Shown piece by piece: positions 1 to 6,477 of a stretch of DNA of 37,031 bases (the stretch's first letter is position 1; each line of letters begins with the position of its first letter). The translations under genes and the position numbers were made by a program. The notes under the pieces were generated by a model that did no database searches, was not told the origin of the DNA, and worked only from the letters and a program-made list of their open reading frames with translations. The DNA lies in IMG/VR virus record IMGVR_UViG_3300017987_000195, positions 1 through 37,031 of that record; one strand, 5' to 3'. The DNA is from a virus.

Positions 1-1
1 A

Positions 2-1066
2 GCGCCTGGTGCGTGGGCAAGTGTAACGTCTACTTCTGGAACAGTTCAGATAACAGAAGGCGCCAATACTCTTAATTTAGAATCTATTGCTGGGCTTGGG
101 TCTCCGTATCTATTTGTTGGATCGAGTTTTACAGGTGTTTTTGCTGCCGGCCAACTTCCTGTAGCAATTGATAATTATGGAGCTACTCAGTTTGTTGTGG
201 TTACAGATAATACTGGTGGAACCTCAAAGATAGCGACTTCGGCTACTGGTATCGAAAGCTCTTGGACAGAAAGAGCCTCTGGCGCAGCCGGTACGGCATT
301 TTCGGACATTCATTGTGGGTCAGATGGTTATAATGTTGCAGTTATAGCAACAACTCCTGGAGCGCCATCTCACTCATTGCATTACTCTACAGACCCTACT
401 GCTGCCTGGACTAGTACGGTGGTTAATCCTGGAGGTGGTCTTTATCCTACAGGTCTAAATGCAGTTTATTTTGATGGAACTTATTGGGGATTGTTTGGTG
501 AAATAAATGCCGGTGGCACGTGGGCAGTTTATTATGCAACTGATCCCACAACGGGTACATGGACTGTCCAGAACATAAGCGGAACACAACTGAATGATGC
601 AGTTTTTGGAAATGGAACGTGGGTAACAGTTGGTAATACAGGAAAGATTTATTATAGGGCAACTGATCCGGCTGGAGCGTGGACTCAGGTGCCGGTAGCA
701 AGTACTGGATTTGATGTAACGGAAACCGGTCAGGCTATAAATGTGTTGTCAGTTGCTTATTCTTCAACGTTAAATTTATTTGTTGCTGTTGGAAGTGATG
801 CAAGGCTTTCAACATCTCCTGACGGTATAACGTGGACTCAGAGACGATCTGGTTTCAGTGCTGCACAGGATATAACTAATGTTTATTGGGATTCAACTAA
901 AGGGGTATTTACTTGTGTTGGTTCGGACGATTTTATCTATTCGTACAACGGTCTGTCGTGGACATTAGATAATTATTTTGATGGAGCTGGACACATTGCT
1001 ACTGGATCCAAGTCTGGAGTTGCGGTAGTCCTGAGGGCTGGAGCATCTTACGATTACAGCAGATAG
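2..1066 (+). CDS. Tail fibre / receptor-binding protein, C-terminal part (5' truncated)
   Basis: The frame is open from base 2, so the real start lies outside the window; the GTG at 197 is internal. The first ~35 residues (WASVTSTSG, ITEGANTLNLES) match the beta-repeat module seen in the fibre genes at 30826 and 36441. The rest has about seven repeats of 40-50 residues with W-T after a DP/DG turn and a VAVG-like strand (TDPTAAWTS, DPTTGTWTV, DPAGAWTQ, DGITWTQ). These are like the repeats of the 34596 gene, and seven of them suggest one seven-bladed beta-propeller. Such C-terminal domains on fibres usually bind the receptor. The gene ends just before a strong terminator, so it closes the rightward fibre operon. 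It may be the 3' end of the gene truncated at 36441-37031. Fibre call fairly sure; the fold is inferred from repeat spacing. Confidence 0.7.
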   Translation, partial: APGAWASVTSTSGTVQITEGANTLNLESIAGLGSPYLFVGSSFTGVFAAGQLPVAIDNYGATQFVVVTDNTGGTSKIATSATGIESSWTERASGAAGTAFSDIHCGSDGYNVAVIATTPGAPSHSLHYSTDPTAAWTSTVVNPGGGLYPTGLNAVYFDGTYWGLFGEINAGGTWAVYYATDPTTGTWTVQNISGTQLNDAVFGNGTWVTVGNTGKIYYRATDPAGAWTQVPVASTGFDVTETGQAINVLSVAYSSTLNLFVAVGSDARLSTSPDGITWTQRRSGFSAAQDITNVYWDSTKGVFTCVGSDDFIYSYNGLSWTLDNYFDGAGHIATGSKSGVAVVLRAGASYDYSR

Positions 1067-1089
1067 AAATTCTTCTCATCTCCTTTTGG

Positions 1090-1131
1090 CGCCGTCCCGG
1101 TTGGTTCGAATAAGCTGGGACGGTGTTTTTT
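1090..1131 (+). terminator. Intrinsic terminator after fibre gene
   Basis: Arms CGCCGTCCC (1090-1098) and GGGACGGTG (1117-1125) form a 9-bp GC-rich stem with one G-U pair, followed by six T (1126-1131). It lies between convergent genes ending at 1066 and 1144. The T-run is on the rightward side only, so it mainly ends the fibre operon. Confidence 0.9.
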
Positions 1132-1143
1132 CAGGAGAAAATG

Positions 1144-1908
1144 TTATAGTTTATTTTTGCCTTCTCTGGCGTTTATTATCTTTTGTGCCTGTTCGCGTAC
1201 TGCTTCGTATTTAGATCGTGGTATATCGGCTAGTGTTTGCACTTTAAGTGTTTCGAGTATTTGTTCTGCTATATCTGGGTAATTACTAAGCATGTATTGT
1301 AGTTCGTTAGCTTGGTGTTGTGTAACGGGCTCAAATGACTCCTCTTTTGCCTTGTATCGCGTGTTTATTCCTAGGCCGGCGTTGCGCTCCTTTCTAACTG
1401 TTTTCATGTCGTGTTCGCCATCGTCGTCGTCTAGGTCGTCTACTATGGTTACATTTAGAAGAGACATTATATCGTGTCGTTTCATTGCTTTTATGGCGGA
1501 GGCGTAAGATTGTATATCGTTCTTTGATGGGATTATTCTAGATCTTGTTTCTATGAACTGTGATGACTTGTGTCTTAATGTAGTGACAAGGATAGTCTTT
1601 TCGTTTTCTATTTTTGTTTGTTGGGTTACGGATAGGCCGTTGTCGGCTAGGGCCTTGCGTATGGTTCGCATGATTATATCTAGGTCTGAGTATTGGTTGA
1701 ATAGGAAGTTGTTGGCTCTGTTGGTCGTTATTGGTGGAAATTCGCCTTGAGCTTTGGCTAGGGCTGCGCATATTTGGTCTGTTTTTTCTGATTCGTATGG
1801 TTCGCTAGCTTTCTCTTTGATGTGCACGACTACTTTTTTGTTTATATGTTTTTCTAGCTCCTCAAAATGGGCTAGTTGATCTGAGAATGTTTCTTTATTT
1901 TCGTCCAC
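1144..1908 (-). CDS. ERF-superfamily single-strand annealing protein (copy 1)
   Basis: 254 residues from a GTG start at 1908, chosen because AAAGGAG lies a few bases upstream. ERF-type hallmarks are in order: the helix ALAKAQGEFPP (~48-58), the YSDLDIIMRTIRKALADNGL stretch (~73-92), strand ILVTTLRHKSSQFI (~105-118), then YASAIKAMKRHDIMSLLNV (~136-154) followed by the acidic DDLDDDDGE typical after the RYaL helix. ERF proteins anneal complementary single strands during phage recombination, replication and genome circularisation. The C-terminal ~90 residues are likely a helical adaptor region. It is the last gene of the leftward operon from 4004. A second, more compact ERF-type protein is encoded at 3274-3801; the two are strongly diverged, so this is not a recent duplication. 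Confidence 0.8.
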   Translation of the reverse strand: MDENKETFSDQLAHFEELEKHINKKVVVHIKEKASEPYESEKTDQICAALAKAQGEFPPITTNRANNFLFNQYSDLDIIMRTIRKALADNGLSVTQQTKIENEKTILVTTLRHKSSQFIETRSRIIPSKNDIQSYASAIKAMKRHDIMSLLNVTIVDDLDDDDGEHDMKTVRKERNAGLGINTRYKAKEESFEPVTQHQANELQYMLSNYPDIAEQILETLKVQTLADIPRSKYEAVREQAQKIINAREGKNKL

Positions 1909-1930
1909 GCTTCTCCTTTATTGTTTTTTG

Positions 1931-1993
1931 TTATGCGCCATAGGCACGTATTACCACTTATATATAATACAAATGATTACATATGGCGCATAA
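1931..1993. repeat. 12-bp perfect inverted repeat in the gap before the ERF gene
   Basis: TTATGCGCCATA (1931-1942) and TATGGCGCATAA (1982-1993) are exact reverse complements 39 bases apart. No T-run follows on the leftward strand, so it does not look like a terminator. The AT-rich loop contains TATATATAA, which could serve as a -10 for the 1908 gene. It may be an operator pair or an mRNA hairpin. Confidence 0.75.
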
Positions 1994-2000
1994 GTTTTGT

Positions 2001-2897
2001 TTATGCTGCTGGCATTGCGAATTCTACTGGCCCTATGTCGTAGGCTGGAAATTCGTAGTCGCCAATGTAAGCTCCATCGTCTTCTACTTCAGCAAATGTA
2101 ATAAGGTCATCATCGTCGTCTATGTCTAGTTCTAGAGATGGCATATCAAAAAACTCATCAGTTTCTATTGTTGATGAGGTACTATCGCTTGAATAGTCGC
2201 TAATTAAAAATTCGCCATCACTTGAAGAATCTGAAGAATCTGATGATACATATTGGTAATGTAGTCCGTATTCATAGTATGTATCGGCGTCAGGGTTTGG
2301 TATAAAAGTTTCTGGGATGTCTGTGTCTGGTGACATTTCATCTGTTCTGTCTTCTTCGGCTCTTCGCTCGGCTTCTTCTGCGCTAATTCGGCCAATTCTT
2401 GCCCATTGTATTCTGACGCTTGGTGTATCTGGAAGATCGCCTTCTCTGAGGCGATCTAGGTGCATAAATCTTGGTGGTATAGTGTCTCCTGCGTTTACGC
2501 GTATAATTCTAGTATCGATTTCGTCGCCTGATATCCTAAGGAATGCTAAGAATCGGCCGTACTCGCGTTCATCTTCAATTTGTTCGTCGGTAAAGCTGTG
2601 ATCTAGAAATTCTGTATAAGCGTGGTCTGTTGCAGCTTCTAGTCGATCAAATCTTTCCATTCCGACATCAAAAGGTTCTGCAGCTGAGGCTTCTGGGCTT
2701 TCGTCTGTCCGACGTCTTCTGAGGTGTTCGTCCAAGGAGGCGAGAAGAGCTCTTTGTTCTTCGTCCTCTCTTTGGCGTAGAACTCTTTCTTCTCGCAATC
2801 GTCTAAGTCTTTCTTCGTCTCTGCGCCTATCTTCGTCCATCCCATATCCTATTGCTGATATCATGCATAATGTTGTTAGTAATAGTATCTTCTTCAT
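2001..2897 (-). CDS. Exported acidic low-complexity protein
   Basis: 298 residues with a Sec signal peptide (MKK, hydrophobic LLLTTLCMISAI, cleavage near GYG-MDED, ~19). Next comes an Arg/Glu-rich charged helix (~20-60), a middle region with no recognised domain, an Asp/Ser-rich stretch (~215-245, with SSDSSDSSSD and DYSSDS), a DIDDDDD run and a C-terminus FAMPAA. The protein is very acidic and probably largely disordered. The start follows GGGAAGGGACAAAAC. The signal peptide predicts periplasmic, surface or secreted location. It sits with another exported gene between two ERF genes. Function is unknown; it does not resemble an endolysin. Host-surface or eukaryotic-effector roles are speculation. 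Confidence 0.75.
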   Translation of the reverse strand: MKKILLLTTLCMISAIGYGMDEDRRRDEERLRRLREERVLRQREDEEQRALLASLDEHLRRRRTDESPEASAAEPFDVGMERFDRLEAATDHAYTEFLDHSFTDEQIEDEREYGRFLAFLRISGDEIDTRIIRVNAGDTIPPRFMHLDRLREGDLPDTPSVRIQWARIGRISAEEAERRAEEDRTDEMSPDTDIPETFIPNPDADTYYEYGLHYQYVSSDSSDSSSDGEFLISDYSSDSTSSTIETDEFFDMPSLELDIDDDDDLITFAEVEDDGAYIGDYEFPAYDIGPVEFAMPAA

Positions 2898-2940
2898 GTT
2901 TTGTCCCTTCCCTAATTAGAACAATTATATTAAATACGCT

Positions 2941-2954
2941 CGCCCCCCACGGGC
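2941..2954 (-). promoter_or_regulatory. G-run leader element before exported gene
   Basis: On the leftward strand this reads GCCCGTGGGGGGCG, 44-57 bases before the 2897 start. A near copy, GCCCTTGGGGGGG, lies at 26370-26382, 20 bases before the exported gene starting at 26350. Both genes also share an AAGGGACA ribosome-binding context. A -10-like TATAAT is at 2929-2924 (leftward), without a convincing -35. Confidence 0.35.
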
Positions 2955-2963
2955 TACATTTTT

Positions 2964-3272
2964 TTAAGCCGCTGGTCTAGCGTCTGCCTTTCGTATTAAT
3001 TCTTCTTCATCAGAAGAGTAGTCTTCTACGTCTAGTAGATCTAAATCTTCGTCGGTTGTAACAGGAGATGATGGTGGTACCGGAATAATTAAGTCTTCTA
3101 ATTCTGCGGGTACGTCTACGACAACGATGATTCCATCTTCTGTTCGCACAAAGCGACGTATTTCGACCCTTAGCACACGTCCTACTGGTGTAACGTGTGT
3201 TTCTTCATCTTCCATGCAGTATGCGTTACAGGCTAAAAACATAGCTGTGCATGCTATTAATATTTTCTTCAC
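2964..3272 (-). CDS. Exported small acidic protein
   Basis: 102 residues from a GTG at 3272. That start is preferred over the ATG at 3302 because AAGGA stands 6 bases before it, and because it lies one base past the TAG of the ERF gene (translational coupling) instead of overlapping it. The signal peptide is VKKILIACTAMFLACNAYC-MEDEE. The mature part is short and acidic, with a Val-rich beta-like centre (VLRVEIRRFV, GIIVVVDV), then DYSSDEEEL and a C-terminal RPAA. The SSDE-type acidic motif and the PAA end recur in the other exported proteins of this phage. No domain recognised. Confidence 0.7.
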   Translation of the reverse strand: MKKILIACTAMFLACNAYCMEDEETHVTPVGRVLRVEIRRFVRTEDGIIVVVDVPAELEDLIIPVPPSSPVTTDEDLDLLDVEDYSSDEEELIRKADARPAA

Positions 3273-3273
3273 T

Positions 3274-3801
3274 CTAGTTCCTTGTGTATTGGCTGTTGCC
3301 ATCGGTATCTTCGTCTGCGTCTATCCCTAGCATTGATTTAAGTGCGTGTCTTTTTGTGTAGGTGAGTGCTCCTCCCATCGCTTGTAGGTTTTCGTTGGTG
3401 TTAACTAGTTTGCCTATCATGGTGTATTTTTCAGGAACGGCAGTTACGGATCTAAGATATTGGCCGCTGGAGTGCAATATAAGAGTAATTACATATGTTT
3501 TGTCAGCTATCGTGTGAACAGGCTGCATACACGACAGACCTTGTTTAGCTAACACTGGTGATATTGCACTAAGGAGAGCCGGTAGAGACTGGTATTTGTA
3601 TCTACCGCCAGCGGCCTTATCTGTTTTCATTTCTGGCATTGATTTTTTGAATTCTGCCATGGCTTTTACTAGTTCATTGACTTGTGAGGACATAATGTTG
3701 TAGAAGAACTCCTTCTTGGCAACTTGCCTAGCGAATTTCTGAAGGAGCGTTATTTCATTTAAACGCTCTTCGGTGAAATTATGTGTATTTTCTTCCATCA
3801 T
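3274..3801 (-). CDS. ERF-superfamily single-strand annealing protein (copy 2)
   Basis: 175 residues, close to a minimal ERF core. Motifs in order: LVKAMAEFKKSMPEM (~45-59), YKYQSLPALLSAISPVLAKQGLS (~69-91, the usual Y-x-L-x2-ll...GL block), strand YVITLILHSSGQYL (~103-116), then LQAMGGALTYTKRHALKSMLGI (~138-159) and the acidic DADEDTDG. This is a better match to the classic ERF pattern than the 1144-1908 protein. It is expected to coat and anneal single-stranded DNA. It overlaps the RHH gene by 4 bases (ATGA) and abuts the exported gene at 3272, so the three are one transcription unit. Confidence 0.85.
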   Translation of the reverse strand: MMEENTHNFTEERLNEITLLQKFARQVAKKEFFYNIMSSQVNELVKAMAEFKKSMPEMKTDKAAGGRYKYQSLPALLSAISPVLAKQGLSCMQPVHTIADKTYVITLILHSSGQYLRSVTAVPEKYTMIGKLVNTNENLQAMGGALTYTKRHALKSMLGIDADEDTDGNSQYTRN

Positions 3802-4004
3802 TCGTCCTCGTATGAATCGTATTTAATTCTGTACATTTGGTGTCTAAGCTTTTTGATTTCGTCTTTTTCGCTAGGAATTTCAGCATAGGTGCTTATTGCG
3901 TCTATGATGATCTCTCGCATCTTCATGTCATATAACAGGGCCAGGAACTTAATCTTTTCATGTATCTCTTTTGGCACCATAACGGTTAGTTTTACTTGTT
4001 TCAT
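3798..4004 (-). CDS. Ribbon-helix-helix transcriptional regulator
   Basis: 68 residues. The N-terminal strand MKQVKLTVMVP is followed by two helices (KEIHEKIKFLALLYD and REIIIDAISTYAEI), the Arc/MetJ/CopG layout in which the strand pairs in a dimer and enters the major groove. A charged C-terminal tail follows. It is first in the leftward ERF operon, directly behind a promoter whose -10 is covered by a short palindrome (4032-4043). Autorepression is the natural reading. It overlaps the next gene by ATGA. Confidence 0.75.
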   Translation of the reverse strand: MKQVKLTVMVPKEIHEKIKFLALLYDMKMREIIIDAISTYAEIPSEKDEIKKLRHQMYRIKYDSYEDE

Positions 4005-4031
4005 GGTTTAACCTCTCTAGATATCTATAAA

Positions 4032-4043
4032 ACAGTTTACTGT
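4032..4043. promoter_or_regulatory. Palindromic operator over the -10
   Basis: ACAGTTTACTGT has 5-bp arms (ACAGT/ACTGT) around a TT centre and covers the -10 of the leftward promoter. Its size suits an RHH dimer site; the gene product next door is the likely binder. Confidence 0.5.
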
Positions 4044-4062
4044 AAAAGCGGCTTATGGTCAA
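4034..4062 (-). promoter_or_regulatory. Leftward promoter of the RHH-ERF operon
   Basis: On the leftward strand, TTGACC (-35, 4062-4057), a 17-base spacer and TAAACT (-10, 4039-4034) lie 30 bases before the RHH start. This is sigma70-type with the best spacing. Confidence 0.65.
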
Positions 4063-4087
4063 GAGTTCTTGGATTGTTGCTGTGGGA

Positions 4088-4158
4088 GCCGCATGTCGAC
4101 TACTTAAACATATTGTGTGGTAGATTGTTGGTTTAAATATACACAATGGACATGCGGC
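4088..4158. repeat. Nested inverted repeats between divergent operons
   Basis: The outer arms are GCCGCATGTC (4088-4097) and GACATGCGGC (4149-4158). The inner arms are ATTGTGT (4112-4118) and ACACAAT (4141-4147). Both are perfect. The inner loop is AT-rich (GTTTAAATATA), with a possible rightward TTGTGT/TATACA promoter at 19-base spacing (4113-4143). This may be a regulator or initiator site. The divergent layout and AT-rich core would also suit an origin, but iterons are not seen. Confidence 0.6.
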
Positions 4159-4315
4159 AATTTTTCGAGAAAAAGAGTACCCAGGACGTCCAAAAATGCT
4201 AAAGTGCAACTTAAAACAAATAAAAAGCCATCCTGGGTTCACACAAGATCATAAAGAGGCCGTCTTTATAATCTCAGGTGTTAATTTAGGGATAATTTTG
4301 TGGAAGTGCAAAAAA

Positions 4316-4363
4316 AAATCCCGGAAAGATTTTCATCTGCCGGGATTTAGTGTATCATTTTTT
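4316..4363 (+). terminator. Intrinsic terminator / attenuator 1 ahead of wHTH gene
   Basis: Stem AAATCCCGG (4316-4324) / CCGGGATTT (4340-4348), 15-base loop with TTTTCAT, then seven T about 9 bases further on. A related hairpin lies one repeat unit (155 bp) downstream at 4469-4505. With no gene clearly ended here, attenuation of the 4523 gene is the likeliest role. Confidence 0.7.
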
Positions 4364-4367
4364 TACC

Positions 4368-4538
4368 ATGAAAAAGAACACTCTCTTAAGATATAAAAAA
4401 TCATACATAAGTCAAGCGGCAAACAGAAAAAACCTGTTGTATTCTGTTAATGTGAACGCTTGTAAAAGAAAAAACCCAAGGAACTTTCATTCTTTGGGTT
4501 TTTTTAGTACGTTAGTGTTATCATGCAAAACATACTAG
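4368..4538 (+). CDS. Possible short leader peptide or duplicated N-terminus
   Basis: 56 residues from ATG 4368, with no strong Shine-Dalgarno. Residues LRYKKSYISQA, then K-x-L-x-YS and C-x-RK, are repeated at the N-terminus of the 4523 gene. Beyond an identical 31-bp block, the conserved residues A, L, S, C and K use different synonymous codons in the two copies, which hints that the peptide is or was translated. Terminator 2 lies inside its 3' part. It may be a leader peptide, or a remnant of tandem duplication. Confidence 0.35.
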   Translation: MKKNTLLRYKKSYISQAANRKNLLYSVNVNACKRKNPRNFHSLGFFSTLVLSCKTY

Positions 4539-4572
4539 ATCTAAGATATAAAAAATCATACATAAGTCAAGC
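4387..4572 (+). repeat. 31-bp direct repeat pair (155-bp tandem duplication)
   Basis: Positions 4387-4417 and 4542-4572 are identical (they begin TAAGATATAAAAAATC and end CATAAGTCAAGC). The terminator stems ahead of them are spaced by the same 154-155 bp, so the unit is about 155 bp: roughly 4306-4460 and 4461-4615. Confidence 0.85.
4469..4505 (+). terminator. Intrinsic terminator / attenuator 2 ahead of wHTH gene
   Basis: AAAAAACCCAA (4469-4479) pairs with TTGGGTTTTTT (4494-4504), 14-base loop with CTTTCAT, T-run 4499-4505. This is a textbook intrinsic terminator 18 bases before the 4523 ATG. Its stem differs from terminator 1 by paired changes (CCCGG/CCGGG against CCCAA/TTGGG). Confidence 0.85.
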
Positions 4573-5698
4573 ATGGAAGCAAAAAAAGCTTTTTTATTCA
4601 GCAAAAAAAACTGTTTGCAATAGAAAGACGTCTTCTGATACCTGGTCGCTTCCATCACCCCTTTCTATTTTTAGGTTTAACCCACGTAAGTTCGTGCGTG
4701 ATTTTATGCGACCAATCGATCGAGCCGTGTTAAACCGGCTAGTATATCTCTCTCAAAAGTACACACATATTTACCAGTCACAAACAACGATAGCGGTTGC
4801 TACCGGCTATACTCGACAGGAGGTTAATGCGTCTATTGGCAGGCTGCGTGCATGGGGGTTGGTACGTACTATATATCGCCACTGGCAGCCTTGTATCTAC
4901 AAGTTGACTTCACTTTTAAGGCTCAGGCGTGTTATAACCAAAATAGGATCGTTCATAACAAGCGCCTGGAACTACTTACGCAACGATCTGACACAATTGA
5001 ATTATTTAGTTAGTAGTAAGTTAAGTAATAGTAGAAAATCATGTCCATGTAGTTACTTGACTTACAATAGTAAGAGAGACTCTCGACAAAAAAGTAACTT
5101 TCTTACTCAATCTCGACAATCAGCACGATATTGCCCACCAGGATTCCGTCCAAACAAAAGGCACGTGATGACGAAGGAAGAAATAAGCTACAGAGTGAAA
5201 GCTATAGAAGAAATCTGTCAAACTCTAGACCTGTCTCGATACGGGAAAGCTAACCTATCGATATTTCCCGACACTTCGTTACGTATTGCTCATGACAAAC
5301 TAATACATTCCCTAAAAAGGGGTGTAGAGATCAAGAACCCATTTGCTTATTTACATGAACTTGCCCATAAAGCCACTCAAGAACAAAACCTCAAGCTAGA
5401 CTACTCTCTTTTTGAGAGATATAACTTCTCTACTGCAGAAAAGAACCCCCTTAACTCCAAGAAGATAAATATAAAGGGACAAACAGTGCACCAAGCTTAC
5501 AAACAATGGGTTAAACCAGACTACAATTACGACTACGAAAAAGAGGTAAAGCGATATCACGAACCCGAGAAAATTGACGGATTTGCTGCCGCCATGGCAA
5601 ACTTATCTCGTCTGTTAGGAGAAGAAGGCGCCCGCCAGAACTTTGAGGCCTTTAAGATGAGATTCACCAAAAAAGCCATCGAGTGCGCTTCCAGATAA
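4523..5698 (+). CDS. Winged-helix DNA-binding protein, probable replication initiator
   Basis: 391 residues. A basic N-terminal extension (1-60) repeats the short peptide encoded at 4368. A winged helix-turn-helix follows at ~64-128: RPIDRAVLNRLVYLSQKY, the TIAVATGYTRQEVNASIGRL recognition unit and wing GLVRTIYR. A Ser/Lys-rich linker comes next, then a C-terminal helical region (~215-390) with no recognised fold. Rep-like phage and plasmid proteins often begin with such a domain. Position beside ERF genes and the control region also suggests replication. No good ribosome-binding site precedes 4523; a start nearer MRPIDRAVL (~residue 62) is possible, but the repeated N-terminal peptide argues for the long form. 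A transcription regulator is the alternative. Confidence 0.55.
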   Translation: MQNILDLRYKKSYISQAWKQKKLFYSAKKTVCNRKTSSDTWSLPSPLSIFRFNPRKFVRDFMRPIDRAVLNRLVYLSQKYTHIYQSQTTIAVATGYTRQEVNASIGRLRAWGLVRTIYRHWQPCIYKLTSLLRLRRVITKIGSFITSAWNYLRNDLTQLNYLVSSKLSNSRKSCPCSYLTYNSKRDSRQKSNFLTQSRQSARYCPPGFRPNKRHVMTKEEISYRVKAIEEICQTLDLSRYGKANLSIFPDTSLRIAHDKLIHSLKRGVEIKNPFAYLHELAHKATQEQNLKLDYSLFERYNFSTAEKNPLNSKKINIKGQTVHQAYKQWVKPDYNYDYEKEVKRYHEPEKIDGFAAAMANLSRLLGEEGARQNFEAFKMRFTKKAIECASR

Positions 5699-5709
5699 AA
5701 AGGAGAAAA

Positions 5710-6207
5710 ATGAGCCAAACTATTGATAATAACACGCCACATTTGGCCAGCGAAGTAGGATGGAAGGAAAAATATTACGTCAATTTCTACACCCATAGAC
5801 AGGATATAATATCTCCCAGAATTATTGAAGAGATGTCTAAAGACCTTGTAAAATGGGCTGCAAATAACGAAAAAGCTTTAAAGCTATCACAGTTTTATCT
5901 CGAAAAAGGTATCGCATCGTCAACCTTCTACTATTTTATGGATAAATACCCCGTATTAAAAAACGCGGCTAAATGCGCCAGAGAGTTAATAGGTAACCGC
6001 AGAGAAATAGGAGGCCTTTTAAATAAGCTTAATCCCTCTATCGTTATGTCACAAATGCCTAAGTACGATGAGTCATGGATGGATCTAGAGAAAAAACGCG
6101 CTGAAATTAAAGCGAAGGCCTTAGAAAAAGTTAATCCAGATATCAAATACGTAATAGCAGTAGAAGACTTTAGCGATAAAACTAACAACAAGGAGCAACC
6201 AAAATGA
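5710..6207 (+). CDS. Putative terminase small subunit-like DNA-binding protein
   Basis: 165 residues. ATG 5710 is chosen over an upstream in-frame start at 5683 because AGGAG lies at 5701-5705 and the longer form would overlap the wHTH gene. The centre (~45-100) reads as a helix-turn-helix: LSQFYLEKGIASSTFYYFMDKYPVLKNAAKCARELIGNRRE, broadly like small terminases that pair a recruitment helix with 'pef..a...a...' helices. The C-terminal half is charged and helical, which would suit oligomerisation. It lies ~2 kb before TerL in the same direction. TerS sequences diverge quickly, so this is a structural and positional guess. Confidence 0.45.
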   Translation: MSQTIDNNTPHLASEVGWKEKYYVNFYTHRQDIISPRIIEEMSKDLVKWAANNEKALKLSQFYLEKGIASSTFYYFMDKYPVLKNAAKCARELIGNRREIGGLLNKLNPSIVMSQMPKYDESWMDLEKKRAEIKAKALEKVNPDIKYVIAVEDFSDKTNNKEQPK

Positions 6208-6290
6208 ACATAGACGTAATTGTTTTAATACTAACTACTATCAACTCTGCAGTTTTGTTATGTCTGTTAATAGGAAAAATGAGAGAGTAA
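6204..6290 (+). CDS. 28-residue single-pass membrane peptide
   Basis: Sequence MNIDVIVLILTTINS... has one ~20-residue hydrophobic helix and the end GKMRE. AAGGAG (6190-6195) lies 8 bases before the ATG, and the start overlaps the previous stop (ATGA). The good signal and tight spacing argue that it is real in spite of its size. It heads a run of membrane-anchored proteins. A holin-like or assembly role is possible but unsupported. Confidence 0.55.
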   Translation: MNIDVIVLILTTINSAVLLCLLIGKMRE

Positions 6291-6291
6291 A

Positions 6292-6477
6292 ATGAATGAA
6301 GACAAAGAGGACGTTTTAACCTACATCCAAGAAGCACTTGAAAGAATATCATGTTCGCTTGCTGGGATAAATGGGACACTGGATAGAATCTTTGTTGAAG
6401 TAATGAACGAGAAAAAAGAAGAAGAACGCATAGCAAGAGAGAGCGTTCAAAGCTTAAAACATGAGGAAAATACATGA
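6292..6477 (+). CDS. Small charged coiled-coil protein
   Basis: 61 residues, starting one base after the previous stop and overlapping the next gene by 4 bases. Predicted helical with heptad-like hydrophobics (VLTYIQEALERISCSLAGI...LDRIFVEVM) and a Glu/Lys/Arg-rich end. No family recognised. Likely works with the neighbouring membrane proteins. Confidence 0.55.
   Translation: MNEDKEDVLTYIQEALERISCSLAGINGTLDRIFVEVMNEKKEEERIARESVQSLKHEENT

Noticed and set aside
4196-4396. 66-codon rightward frame over terminator 1
   Set aside because: It runs through the hairpin and T-run, has no ribosome-binding site, and its similarity to the next unit follows from the DNA duplication.
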